A DNA stretch of 64,000 nt from Virgisporangium aliadipatigenens (GTDB lineage Bacteria; Actinomycetota; Actinomycetes; Mycobacteriales; Micromonosporaceae), in NCBI RefSeq assembly GCF_016863615.1, contig NZ_BOPF01000001.1:62001-126000 (forward strand), written 5' to 3'. Position numbers and translations under genes: made by a program. Positions 52,005 through 60,060 of the stretch are shown here, piece after piece (position 1 is the first letter of the stretch; every line of letters starts with the position of its first letter). Under the pieces are notes generated by a model. It made no database searches and had not been told where the DNA came from. It saw only the letters and a list, made by a program, of their open reading frames with translations.

Positions 52005-52029
52005 ACCCCTTCGACGCCGCGGGCTGGGG

Positions 52030-52725
52030 TCAGCTGGCGCGGCGGGTGGGGTGGACCGGGGCGCGGCGGGTCGCTACCGGGTCCGGGCGCGCGGCCAGGT
52101 TCTCCACCGCCGCGCGGAATGCCTCGTTCAGCAGTTCGGCCAGGCCGTCCGGCAGTCCGGCGGCGATCCGCTCGACCGGCTCCAGTGCCCGTGCCGAGTC
52201 CGGATCCCGGGTCAGTGTGCGGATCCGCCCGCCGGTCATCCGGGCCAGATCGTCGGCGACCGCGCCCAGCCGGTCCAGGATCGCGATGAGGATGTGCAGC
52301 GCCGCCAGCGTAGGCAGCCCGACCTTGCGCAGTTCGAGGGCGCGGCGCAGCAGTTGGGGGCGCAGCACGTGGGGCGTGCCGTTGTCGCCGCGGGCCGTGA
52401 TGCCGTGCCGCTCGAGCCGGAACGCCAGCGCCGGCTGCTCCTCCGCCAGCCGCCCGACGAGCCGGTTCAGCTGTTCGTTGTGCGCCCTGGTCTGGCCGGT
52501 GCCGAGCATGGCCTCGATGGCCGCGAGGTTGAACCCCTGGCGCTGCAGCGCCTTCACCGACTCCAGGCGGTCGCGGTGCCCGAAGTCGTAGTAGGCGACG
52601 CGCCCCCGGCGGACGGGCCGGGCGATGAGGCCGCGCGCCTGATGGGCCCGGATGTTCCGGGGCGACATGCCGACCTCGCGGGCCAGTTCGGCGATGGTGT
52701 ACTCGCGTGCGTTCACGGCTCCCAT
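52030..52725 (-). CDS. MerR family transcriptional regulator
   Basis: A 231-residue regulator with an N-terminal winged helix-turn-helix (YTIAELAREVGMSPRNIRAHQARGLIARPVRRGRVAYYDFGHRDRLESVKALQRQGFNLAAIEAML, read as separate motifs). A long helical C-terminal part follows whose ligand is unknown and which has no metal-binding Cys cluster. MerR proteins bend promoter DNA to activate transcription. Starts at ATG 52752, ATG 52725 and GTG 52716 are possible; none has a clear ribosome site. Divergent from the SAV2177 methyltransferase gene. Confidence 0.85.
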   Translation of the reverse strand: MGAVNAREYTIAELAREVGMSPRNIRAHQARGLIARPVRRGRVAYYDFGHRDRLESVKALQRQGFNLAAIEAMLGTGQTRAHNEQLNRLVGRLAEEQPALAFRLERHGITARGDNGTPHVLRPQLLRRALELRKVGLPTLAALHILIAILDRLGAVADDLARMTGGRIRTLTRDPDSARALEPVERIAAGLPDGLAELLNEAFRAAVENLAARPDPVATRRAPVHPTRRAS

Positions 52726-52879
52726 GGTGGGCGGCCGGATTCGATGCAACATCGGTAGAACTACGCAATCGAGGACGCGATGCGAGTTCCTTTGCCTGAG
52801 ATGTTCGTCTATGGTGTGTTCGGCCCGCGATCTCCCCCCAGGAACGCGGGCCGCCCAGACTTCGTGTTCACTGTGGACC

Positions 52880-53692
52880 GTGACCTCCCCGGATCCGGAC
52901 CACTACCACGCCGACCTGCAGACCGACCGGCCGCATCCCGCACGGGTGTACGACTACCTGCTGGGCGGCAAGGACAACTTCGCCGCCGACCGTGCCGCCG
53001 CCGAGCAGGGGCTGAAGGTCAATCCCAACGCCCGCACCGCCCCCCGGGAAAACCGGGCGTACCTGATGCGCACCGTCCGCTTCCTCGTCGACGCGGGCGT
53101 GCGCCGGTTCATCGACGTCGGCACCGGCCTCCCCACCAGCCCGAACATCCACGAGATCGCCCAGGGCCTGCAGCCCTCGACCGAGGTGGCGTACATCGAC
53201 AACGACCCGATCGTGCTCACGCACGCGCGGGCACTGCTGACCAGCACCCCCGAGGGGCGCACCAGCTACGTCGACGCCGACCTCTCCGACGTGGACCGCA
53301 TCCTGGGCGCGGAGCCGGTGCGGCACATGCTCGACAGCGGGCAGCCGGTCGCGCTGCTGCTCTACGCGATTCTGCACTTCTTCCCCGACGCCACCGACCC
53401 GTACGGCATCGTGCGGCGGCTCGTGGACGCCCTGCCCTCCGGCAGCTACCTGGTGATCTCGCACATCACCGACGACTACGACAAGCCGGCGTGGGCGAAG
53501 TTCCAGCAGATCTTCCGGGCGCAGGGGATCGACACGCAGTTCCGCTCGCAGAAGGAGGTGGAGGCCTTCTTCGAGGGGCTCCAGCTCGAGCACCCCGGCG
53601 TCGTGCCGATCCTGTCGTGGCGGCCGGACACGCCGCCGGAGTTCACCGACGCGCAGGTGGCGCTCTACGGCGGCGTGGGTCGCAAACCGTAG
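52880..53692 (+). CDS. SAV2177 family (DUF574) SAM-dependent methyltransferase-like protein
   Basis: A 270-residue protein starting at GTG 52880. The family signature is complete: HPARVYDYLLGGKDNFAADR, RENRAYLMRTVRFL, IDVGTGLPTSPNIHEIAQ (SAM loop) and VAYIDNDPIV, then PVALLLYAILHFFPD. Members are numerous in actinomycetes, but their substrates are unknown. A perfect 15-pair hairpin covers the last codons and the stop. Confidence 0.88.
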   Translation: MTSPDPDHYHADLQTDRPHPARVYDYLLGGKDNFAADRAAAEQGLKVNPNARTAPRENRAYLMRTVRFLVDAGVRRFIDVGTGLPTSPNIHEIAQGLQPSTEVAYIDNDPIVLTHARALLTSTPEGRTSYVDADLSDVDRILGAEPVRHMLDSGQPVALLLYAILHFFPDATDPYGIVRRLVDALPSGSYLVISHITDDYDKPAWAKFQQIFRAQGIDTQFRSQKEVEAFFEGLQLEHPGVVPILSWRPDTPPEFTDAQVALYGGVGRKP

Positions 53693-53701
53693 AGCGCCAC
53701 C
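53656..53701. terminator. Terminator overlapping the SAV2177 3' end
   Basis: GGTGGCGCTCTACGG (53656-53670) and CCGTAGAGCGCCACC (53687-53701) form a perfect 15-pair stem with a 16-base loop. The left arm lies within the coding sequence. It lies between convergent genes, so it is probably bidirectional. Confidence 0.75.
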
Positions 53702-53709
53702 GGGCGCGC

Positions 53710-53883
53710 TCAGCCCTTGAACGCGTCCTTGATCTTCTCGCCGGCCTGCTTCAGGTCGGCCTTCGACTGGTCTGCCTTGCCTTCGGCCTGCAGGTCGCGG
53801 TCGTCGGTGGCGTCGCCGACGCCCTCCTTGACCTTGCCGGCGGCCTTCTCGGCGGCGTTGTCGATCTTGTCATCGGTACCCAT
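53710..53883 (-). CDS. CsbD family stress protein
   Basis: A 57-residue, very hydrophilic protein of the CsbD type: MGTDDKIDNAAEKAAGKVKE, GVGDATDDRDLQAEGKADQ, then a Lys-rich tail ending KIKDAFKG. CsbD proteins are small intrinsically flexible general-stress proteins with no known enzymatic function. ATG 53883; no strong ribosome site. Convergent with the SAV2177 gene, divergent from the GNAT gene. Confidence 0.88.
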   Translation of the reverse strand: MGTDDKIDNAAEKAAGKVKEGVGDATDDRDLQAEGKADQSKADLKQAGEKIKDAFKG

Positions 53884-53920
53884 GCCCGTCGGATACCCCG
53901 GCGGGCGGCATCGAACCTCG

Positions 53921-53926
53921 TATCGT
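53921..53926 (+). promoter_or_regulatory. -10 box for leaderless GNAT gene
   Basis: TATCGT ends 6 bases before GTG 53933. Confidence 0.4.
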
Positions 53927-53932
53927 GTGCCC

Positions 53933-54670
53933 GTGGAGATGTTCCCGCTGGCCGAGCGGCCGGACCTGGCGCCGCTGCTGGGCACCTTTCACGGCGGCTG
54001 GCCCGAGTTCATGTACGGGGACCGGGTCGCCCCGCTGTACTACGACATCGCGCAGACGGCGTTCGCGCAGTACGTGCTCGTGGCGCCCGATCCCGACGAG
54101 CCCACCCGGGCCGCGGCGGCGGCGTACAGCGTTCCGTACACGCCGCCGCCGGTGCTGCCCGTGGGCGGGTGGGACGCCGTGGTCGTCGCGGCGATCTCGG
54201 ACCGGGCGGCGGGGCGGCGCGGGACGCAGGTCTCCGCCCTGGAGATCATGGTGCAACCGGACCTGCGGGGGAGGGGCCTCGCCGCCGTCGTGCTGGACGC
54301 CATGCGGCGCAACGCCGCGCGGCTCGGGCACGACACGCTCGTGGCACCGGTGCGGCCCAACGGCAAGAGCGACCCGTTCGAGCCCATGTCGACCTACGCG
54401 TTTCGGACGCGGGAGGACGGGCTGCCGGTCGACCCGTGGCTGCGCGTGCACGTGCGGGCCGGCGCGCGGATCGAGGCGGTGGCGCCGCGTTCGATGCTGA
54501 TCGCCGGCACGCTCGCGGAGTGGCGGGAGTGGACCGGGCTGCCGTTCGACCGGCCGGGCCCGGTGCGGGTGCCCCGCGCGCTCGCCCCCGTGCACTGCGA
54601 CCCGGATCAGGATTCGGCGGTCTACGTCGAGCCGAACGTCTGGGTCCGCCACAGCCTCAATCAGCGATGA
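53933..54670 (+). CDS. GNAT family acetyltransferase-like protein
   Basis: A 245-residue protein. The central part has the acetyl-CoA-binding pattern SALEIMVQPDLRGRGLAAVVLDAMRRNAARLGHDTLVAPVRPNGK, given here as motif A (VQPDLRGRGLA) and the following helix. N-terminal and C-terminal extensions (PEFMYGDRVAPLYYDIA; WREWTGLPFDRPGPVRVPRALAPV) are long for the family. The acceptor is unknown. GTG 53933 is a leaderless-type start; GTG 53927 and ATG 53939 are in frame. The 3' end overlaps the HypX-like gene by 14 bases. Confidence 0.78.
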   Translation: MEMFPLAERPDLAPLLGTFHGGWPEFMYGDRVAPLYYDIAQTAFAQYVLVAPDPDEPTRAAAAAYSVPYTPPPVLPVGGWDAVVVAAISDRAAGRRGTQVSALEIMVQPDLRGRGLAAVVLDAMRRNAARLGHDTLVAPVRPNGKSDPFEPMSTYAFRTREDGLPVDPWLRVHVRAGARIEAVAPRSMLIAGTLAEWREWTGLPFDRPGPVRVPRALAPVHCDPDQDSAVYVEPNVWVRHSLNQR

Positions 54671-56321
54671 GCCTGGCGGGTGTGGCGCACGGCGGTTCCT
54701 TGTAAATGAAGGCCTTTCGCGCCCGGTCGAAGCGCTGCCGGTCGTCGAACAGGTCGCGCGCCATCTCGCCCAGTTCGACGGTCTCGTGGTAGGACAACGG
54801 CCAGCGCTGCTTGGCCGCCCGGGCCCGCCGGGCGTCCACAGTGGAGCGCCAACGCGCCGGATCCGCCCACCCGGCCGCCACCTCGCCGAGCCACCCGTCG
54901 AACTCCTGCGGCTCCCGCGGCCCCACCGCGTCCACCAGCCCGAGCGAGCGTGCCCGGTCGGCGTCGACGGGCAGTTTGTTGTGCAGCAGGGCGGTCGCCT
55001 GTTCGGGGCCGACCCGGGCCGGCAGCGCGTAGGTGTGCAGTTCCGACCCGTACAGACCCATGTCGTAGAACGGGTTCAGCACCACGCCCGCCCGCGCCAC
55101 CACCACGTCGGCGCCGAGCCCCAGCATCGCCCCGCCCGCGCCGGCACCGGCCGTGTAGGCCGAGACGAGCACCTTGCCGGTCGCCGCGCAGAGCCGACGG
55201 CAGATCGCGTTGATGGCCCGGATGTTCGCCCAGGCCTCGGCCGCGGGCTCCGGCGCCGCCTCGATCACCCCGAGGTGGATCCCGTTGGAGAACGACTCAT
55301 GCGTCCCGCGCACCACGAGCACCCGCGTGTCGTCGCGCAGCGCCGCGCGCAGCCCGGCCGCCACCATCCGGCACTGGCGCGTGCTCATCGCCCCGTTGTA
55401 CGCCCGGAACGTCAGCGTGCCCACCGGACCGTCGCGGTGGTAGTGCACGGGGGCGTAGCGTTCGCCACCGGCCTGCGCAGGGGCCTCCGGCACGGACCGG
55501 CGCAGTACCGCCGTGGCGAACAGCTTCAGCGACGGCCCGCCGTCCTCGCGCACCCTGTTGAGCTGTCCGATCCAGACGCTGCCGTGCCCGGTGCCCACGA
55601 GCACCGCGCCGTACCGGCGCCCCAGGATCTCGCCCGGGGGACCCGCGATCCCGCCGACCGACGCGTCGAACGCCCGCACCTCCAGCCCGCCGATCCGGGT
55701 GCGCACACCGGGGAAGCCGTCCGCGGCGCGGATGTGGCGCACGATCCGCTCCGGGTCGTCGTCCCACGCGAACGCGCGGTCCGACTGGCGCACCAGGGGC
55801 CGGAGTCCGGTACCCGGCACCGCTCTAGGTGCCCGTTCCAACGGAATGGGTTGAAAAGAGGGGTCGGACGCCTTGGCGACGACCTCCTCGACACACTCCA
55901 CCGCCGCGTCCGCGACCGGGCCGTTGTAGAGCGCGGACTTACGCGGCGGGTCCTCGGGGATCGTGAAGATGCGCGTCGCCCAGACCGGTCCGGCGTCCAT
56001 CTCCTCGATCGCCTGCAGCGCCGTGACGCCCCAGATCCGCGCGCCGTCGGTGATGGCATGGTCCAAAGAGGACGGTCCGCGGTCGCCGACCGGTCCGGGG
56101 TGGATGATGACCGTGCGCCAGTGCCGCCAGATCTCCTCCGGGACCTTTTCCTTGAGGAACGGGCACACCACCAGTTCCGGTCCGAAAGCACGCACGCCGT
56201 GCAGCATCGCCTCGGGGCTGGTCGACAACTGGACCGACACCCGGTGCCCGCCCGCGCGCAGCCGGCACCAGACCCGTTGGGTCAGCCCGTTGAACGCCGA
56301 CGCGAGCAGCAGGATCCTCAT
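54657..56321 (-). CDS. hypX: HypX/HoxX-like hydrogenase maturation protein
   Basis: A 554-residue two-domain protein of normal HypX length. The N-terminal half is a formyl-THF transferase/hydrolase-like domain with the active-site stretch IIHPGPVGDRGPSSLDHAI and WGVTALQAIEEMDAGPVWA. The C-terminal half is an enoyl-CoA hydratase/isomerase (crotonase) fold (VLVVRGTHESFSNGIHLG; AGAGAGGAMLGLGADVVVARAG). HypX makes the CO ligand of aerobic [NiFe]-hydrogenases from formyl-tetrahydrofolate. No hydrogenase or other hyp gene is in the window, so it is an orphan here. ATG 56321 follows GGAAGG at 10 bases. Confidence 0.85.
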   Translation of the reverse strand: MRILLLASAFNGLTQRVWCRLRAGGHRVSVQLSTSPEAMLHGVRAFGPELVVCPFLKEKVPEEIWRHWRTVIIHPGPVGDRGPSSLDHAITDGARIWGVTALQAIEEMDAGPVWATRIFTIPEDPPRKSALYNGPVADAAVECVEEVVAKASDPSFQPIPLERAPRAVPGTGLRPLVRQSDRAFAWDDDPERIVRHIRAADGFPGVRTRIGGLEVRAFDASVGGIAGPPGEILGRRYGAVLVGTGHGSVWIGQLNRVREDGGPSLKLFATAVLRRSVPEAPAQAGGERYAPVHYHRDGPVGTLTFRAYNGAMSTRQCRMVAAGLRAALRDDTRVLVVRGTHESFSNGIHLGVIEAAPEPAAEAWANIRAINAICRRLCAATGKVLVSAYTAGAGAGGAMLGLGADVVVARAGVVLNPFYDMGLYGSELHTYALPARVGPEQATALLHNKLPVDADRARSLGLVDAVGPREPQEFDGWLGEVAAGWADPARWRSTVDARRARAAKQRWPLSYHETVELGEMARDLFDDRQRFDRARKAFIYKEPPCATPARLIAD

Positions 56322-56558
56322 ATGCGAAACGCCTTCCGTGGCCGGTGCACGATGTGCCGGCGGCGACCCTAAGGATCATTCTGCACGTCCGATCGGACCC
56401 GATGTGCGACATTGATCAACATATTGGTGGCGGGGTTTGATGACACCGTTGCGCGCCCTGGCCTCGGCTTTGCCTTTACGGGCACCGTCCGGACTTGCGC
56501 GGCTGAGTACCGTCGATGCCGGCGGACACCCGTCGGGACGCACCTGGGGAGGAGCGGC

Positions 56559-57974
56559 ATGGTAGCCCTGCCACTGAAAGTGGGCATCACGCCCGAGCGC
56601 GCGAGCGCGACGGCCGGTGACACGTTGCCGTTGCAGGTGAGCGTCCGCAACACCAGTGATGTCGTCGAGCACTACGTGTTCGACCTGCGCGGGCTGCCCG
56701 CCGGCGCCACCGTCGCGGTCGAGCCCGAGATCACCAAGCTGCGGCCCGGTGAGACGGCTCCCGCGACCATCAAGCTGACGCTGCCCTCCACGCCGCCGCC
56801 GCCCGCGGGCGAGTACGTCGTCGGTGTGCTGGCCCAGTCCCGTTACCGGGACGAGGTGTCGCGCTGCGCCGAACTGGCCCTGACCGTGCCGCCCACGCAG
56901 CAGGTCGCGGTGCGGGTGCAGCCGGAGGTGTTCACCGGCAAGCGTTCCGCGAAGTACGCCGTCGACCTGATCAACGAGGGCAACACGCCGCTGCGGCTCA
57001 GCCTCACCGCGACCGACAAGGAGAACCGGGTCCGCTCGACGTTCAAGCCGGCGTTCGTCACGCTGGCCCCGGGCACCTCGGCGCGCACCGACCTCAAGGT
57101 GAAGGCGTCGGTGCCGTGGAGCCAGGAGAAGATCCGCGCGCTGACCATCGGCGCGACCGGTGACGGCGCCGAGGGCGGCACGACGGCGACGTTCGTGCAG
57201 CGGCCCCGGGTGGCGTCCAAGCTGGCGCGGGTCGCCGGCATGGTCGGCGCGGTGGCGATCCTCGCCGGGGCGATCGTCGGCGGGGCGTACATCATGCGCG
57301 AACGCGCCGCGGATCAGGCCGCCGCCAACGCGGCCGCCGCCTCGCAGGCCCCGGTGGGCGCCAACACGCCCGCTCCCGCTCCGTCTCCGCCGGCGGCGCC
57401 CGGGGGTGGCGCGTCGGCCTCCGGCGCTGCCGCCGCCGGTGCCTCGGCGGGTCCCTCGGCCGGTGCCTCCGGAGCGACGGCCCCGGGTGGTGCCGCTCCC
57501 GGGCCGCGCGAGGTCGACCTGACCACGCCGGCAAACGGCATCGTGCCCAGCGACGCCTTCCGCGACAAGGGAATCCTGCTGAGCGGCCTGCCCGATCAGG
57601 GCGGCCCGGCCCAGTGCAAGGACGCGACCGGGGTGGCCGTCGGCAACGCCGACCCGGCCGGCAAGTCGCTGACGGCGGCCCGTCCGGACGCGCCGACGCA
57701 GTGCGTGGACGTGCCGGTGCAGATCCGGTTCCTGGTCCCGGCGACCCAGGTGGCGGTGCAACTGGTCGGCGGCAACAACCGCCGCATGGAGGTGCACTTC
57801 CGCGACCTGTCGACGCAGATCGTCGGCCCGGCGCCGGGTGGCGAACTGACGATCTCCGACGACGGGAAGCGGCAGGGCATCGACTACGTGGTGATCCGGG
57901 GACTGGGGGCCGACCTGACGGCGACGAAGCCGCCGGCGGCGCTGAAGGGCGTGAAGTTCACCCCGTCGAAGTAG
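56559..57974 (+). CDS. Membrane protein with NEW3/COG1470-like ectodomain-type repeats
   Basis: A 471-residue protein. Two beta-sandwich repeats precede the membrane (residues 5-100, PERASATAGDTLPLQVSVRNTSDVVEHYVFDL and 110-200), of the kind in COG1470 or 'alpha-galactosidase NEW3' domains. A transmembrane helix lies at about 228-250 (VAGMVGAVAILAGAIVGGAYIM), followed by an Ala/Pro/Gly-rich linker (residues 255-330). The C-terminal domain (345-471) has Cys pairs. I recall similar 'hydrolytic' proteins near contractile injection clusters, but no proof is seen. ATG 56559 follows GGGGAGGAG, with a strong ribosome site. Confidence 0.65.
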   Translation: MVALPLKVGITPERASATAGDTLPLQVSVRNTSDVVEHYVFDLRGLPAGATVAVEPEITKLRPGETAPATIKLTLPSTPPPPAGEYVVGVLAQSRYRDEVSRCAELALTVPPTQQVAVRVQPEVFTGKRSAKYAVDLINEGNTPLRLSLTATDKENRVRSTFKPAFVTLAPGTSARTDLKVKASVPWSQEKIRALTIGATGDGAEGGTTATFVQRPRVASKLARVAGMVGAVAILAGAIVGGAYIMRERAADQAAANAAAASQAPVGANTPAPAPSPPAAPGGGASASGAAAAGASAGPSAGASGATAPGGAAPGPREVDLTTPANGIVPSDAFRDKGILLSGLPDQGGPAQCKDATGVAVGNADPAGKSLTAARPDAPTQCVDVPVQIRFLVPATQVAVQLVGGNNRRMEVHFRDLSTQIVGPAPGGELTISDDGKRQGIDYVVIRGLGADLTATKPPAALKGVKFTPSK

Positions 57975-57980
57975 GTCCGC

Positions 57981-57995
57981 CCCCGCCGGCCGGGG
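57981..57995. terminator. Short GC hairpin between convergent genes
   Basis: CCCCG (57981-57985), loop CCGGC, CGGGG (57991-57995). A compact stem between the stops of the membrane protein and the methyltransferase, of uncertain strength. Confidence 0.3.
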
Positions 57996-57998
57996 CTC

Positions 57999-58763
57999 CT
58001 AGCGGTGGCCGGTGATGCGGCGACAGGTCGCCGGTAGGCGGTAGCCGCCGGACTCCGTGCGGAACGCGCGGAGCTCGTCGGCCATCACCCGGCGGGCCTC
58101 GTGGCGCGCTTCCTCGTCGAGGCCGTCGAAGAGCGGCTTCAGCGGCCCGAACTCGGCGACGAACGCCCACCAGGTGTCGAAGTCCGGATACTCCGTCTCC
58201 CAGCGGTACCAGGACGCGTCGATGCTGTAGAACCCCTCGAGATGCTCCTCGAGCCGTTCGTGCCGGCCGAAGGCGGCCTCGAAGTCGGGGACGGTCCCCT
58301 TCGGCAGGACCTGCCGCAGGACCCGCAGGCCGAAGCCGGTGTACGGGCTCGACTCCAGATCGGCCCAGGCGGCGATGCTCAGGATCCCGTCGGGGCGCAG
58401 GACCCGGGCCGCCTCCCGCGCCGAGACGTCGAACGGCGCGATCCCGGGCATCAGCAGCCCCATGCGCGAGATGACGGCGTCGACGCTCTTGTCCTCGAAC
58501 GCGAGCGCGGTGATGGACATCGTGCGGAACTCGACCGCCAGCCCGTCCCGAGCGGCCTCGACGCGGCCGGCATCCAGCACCGCCGGGTCGATGTCGATCG
58601 CGGTGATCCGCAGGTCCGGCCGGCGGCGCGCCAGTGCGAGGCTCAGCGTGCCGGTGCCGCAGGCGAGCTGAACGACGTGCGCCCGCGCGGGCAGCGGGGA
58701 CAGCGGGGCGAGCAGGGGTTCGACCAGGCCGCCGAGCAGCCGCATGAGGTTGTTGTCGGTCAC
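57999..58763 (-). CDS. Class I SAM-dependent methyltransferase
   Basis: A 254-residue UbiE/Methyltransf_11-type protein: VVQLACGTGTLSLALARRRPD (SAM loop), ITAIDIDPAVLDAG (ribose Asp), ALAFEDKSVDAVISRMGLL and REAARVLRPDGILSIAAW. The substrate is unknown. GTG 58763 has only a weak ribosome site. It is 70 bases after the aminotransferase-like gene on the same strand. Confidence 0.85.
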   Translation of the reverse strand: MTDNNLMRLLGGLVEPLLAPLSPLPARAHVVQLACGTGTLSLALARRRPDLRITAIDIDPAVLDAGRVEAARDGLAVEFRTMSITALAFEDKSVDAVISRMGLLMPGIAPFDVSAREAARVLRPDGILSIAAWADLESSPYTGFGLRVLRQVLPKGTVPDFEAAFGRHERLEEHLEGFYSIDASWYRWETEYPDFDTWWAFVAEFGPLKPLFDGLDEEARHEARRVMADELRAFRTESGGYRLPATCRRITGHR

Positions 58764-58832
58764 CCGCTCGACTGAACCACGGGTTCCGGCCCGCCCACCA
58801 TGTGCGTGCGGCCCGGATTCATACGAGTGCGT

Positions 58833-59576
58833 TCAGAGTACGTCCCACGGGATGGCCTCGTACTCGGCCGCCAGGGCCTTCAGTCGTACGTCGTCCACCG
58901 GGAACCGTACGTCGTCGATCCTCGCCACGCCGCCGACACCCAGGGAATTGGTGACGACTGCACCGTCGAACGTCGGCAGGTCCGCCAGGCGCACGGCTTC
59001 GTTCCGGGAACGCAGGCGCGGCGCGATCAACTGCATCGTGATCCCCGGCAGGTGCGGCGCGTCCGGCCAGACGACCTCGTCGCCGCGCAGGAACGCGATG
59101 TTCGCGATGGCGGCCTCGCTGATGACGCCGTCGGGGCCGGTCAGCAGCGCGTCGTCGAACCCGTTCCGCGCGGCCCGCCGGCCGAAGTAGACCTGCGCGA
59201 AGCCGCCGAGGTGCTTGAGGTGTGCGACCGGGCGCTGATACGCCACGGACTGCAGACGTTGGCGCATCCCGGGGCTGCCGACCGGCGGGCGTACCACCAC
59301 GGCGACGGTGGGCTCGTCGTCGTCCGGGCCGGGGCCGTAGACGTACACGCCCGCCGAGGCGTCCGGGGTGTCGCGCACGGCGTGCCACAGTGCGCCGCGG
59401 ACCCGTTCGGCGTCGAGCGTCGTGTCGAAGAGTTCGCGGGTGGCGCCCTCGAGCCTCGCCAGGTGCAGGGCGAGGCCGCGGACCGCGCCGGCGCGGACCT
59501 GCATCGCGGTGAAGTGGCCGTAGGTGTTGGCGCCCGGGGGCGGCAGCGGCCGGTCCGACTCCACACGCATCGACAT
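58833..59576 (-). CDS. Class IV aminotransferase-like PLP enzyme
   Basis: A 247-residue fold-type IV PLP enzyme. Elements seen are RGLALHLARLEGATRELF (the usual 'R..HL.RL' start), the PLP lysine in AHLKHLGGF, ARNGFDDALLTGPDGVISEAAIANIAFL (with Glu contacting the PLP nitrogen) and a C-terminal TNSLGVGGVARIDD segment. Possible roles are D-amino acid transaminase, branched-chain aminotransferase or aminodeoxychorismate lyase; ADC-lyase-like is plausible, but there is no pab gene nearby. ATG 59576 is 7 bases after TAAGGT, a leaderless-type start; GTG 59585 and ATG 59570 are alternatives. Confidence 0.8.
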   Translation of the reverse strand: MSMRVESDRPLPPPGANTYGHFTAMQVRAGAVRGLALHLARLEGATRELFDTTLDAERVRGALWHAVRDTPDASAGVYVYGPGPDDDEPTVAVVVRPPVGSPGMRQRLQSVAYQRPVAHLKHLGGFAQVYFGRRAARNGFDDALLTGPDGVISEAAIANIAFLRGDEVVWPDAPHLPGITMQLIAPRLRSRNEAVRLADLPTFDGAVVTNSLGVGGVARIDDVRFPVDDVRLKALAAEYEAIPWDVL

Positions 59577-59583
59577 GATCCTC

Positions 59584-59589
59584 ACCTTA
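59584..59589 (-). promoter_or_regulatory. -10 box for the class IV aminotransferase-like gene
   Basis: TAAGGT on the minus strand ends 7 bases before ATG 59576. Confidence 0.35.
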
Positions 59590-59634
59590 GCCAGCGCCCC
59601 GCGTCTGGCGGGCTTTGCGCCCGGACCGTGCAGG

Positions 59635-60051
59635 ATGAGGCGGGTGAGTGGTGACGAGCCCCTGTACCTGCGGGATCCCGAGGCGTATCGCGCCTACCTC
59701 GCCGAGGGGAACCGGACGCAGGCGCGCAAGCGGGTCAGTGCCGACGTGCTGTTCCGGGACGAGACCGGCCGGATCCTGCTGGTCGACCCGCGCTACAAAC
59801 CCGACTGGGACCTGCCGGGCGGCATGGCGGAGGCCAACGAGTCGCCGCTGGACGCCGCCCGCCGCGAGGTGCGCGAGGAACTGGCCGTCGACTGGCCCGG
59901 CGGGCCGCTGCTGACGGTGGACTGGGTGGCGCCGCACGGCCCCTGGGACGACGGGCTCGTGTTCCTGTTCGACGGGGGAGTACTCCCGGGAACTGCTGCG
60001 CCCGGGCACCTTCGACCGGGTGTGGAACGCGGGAGCGGCGTACCTCCATAA
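59635..60051 (+). pseudogene. NUDIX hydrolase, apparent frameshift near the 3' end
   Basis: A 138-residue reading. The NUDIX box is intact (GGMAEANESPLDAARREVREEL, split as G-x5-E-x7-REVREEL), as is DWVAPHGPWDDGLVFLFDGG, but then the text turns into low-complexity GTAAPGHLRPGVERGSGVPP and stops at 60051. Removing one G from the five-G run at 59974-59978 gives EYSRELLRPGTFDRVWNAG then AAYLHNGRP, ending TGA 60062-60064 in an ATGA overlap with the PemK gene. The second reading resembles normal family tails. Either a real frameshift, a slip in sequencing, or a shortened gene. The N-terminus is set at ATG 59635 (GTG 59644 also possible). Confidence 0.7.
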
Positions 60052-60060
60052 TGGGCGACC

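Noticed and set aside
56412-56558. N-terminal extension of the membrane protein at 56559
   Set aside because: The frame is open upstream, but ATG 56559 has an excellent GGGGAGGAG site, and the upstream text is Arg/Thr-rich and unrelated to the domain.
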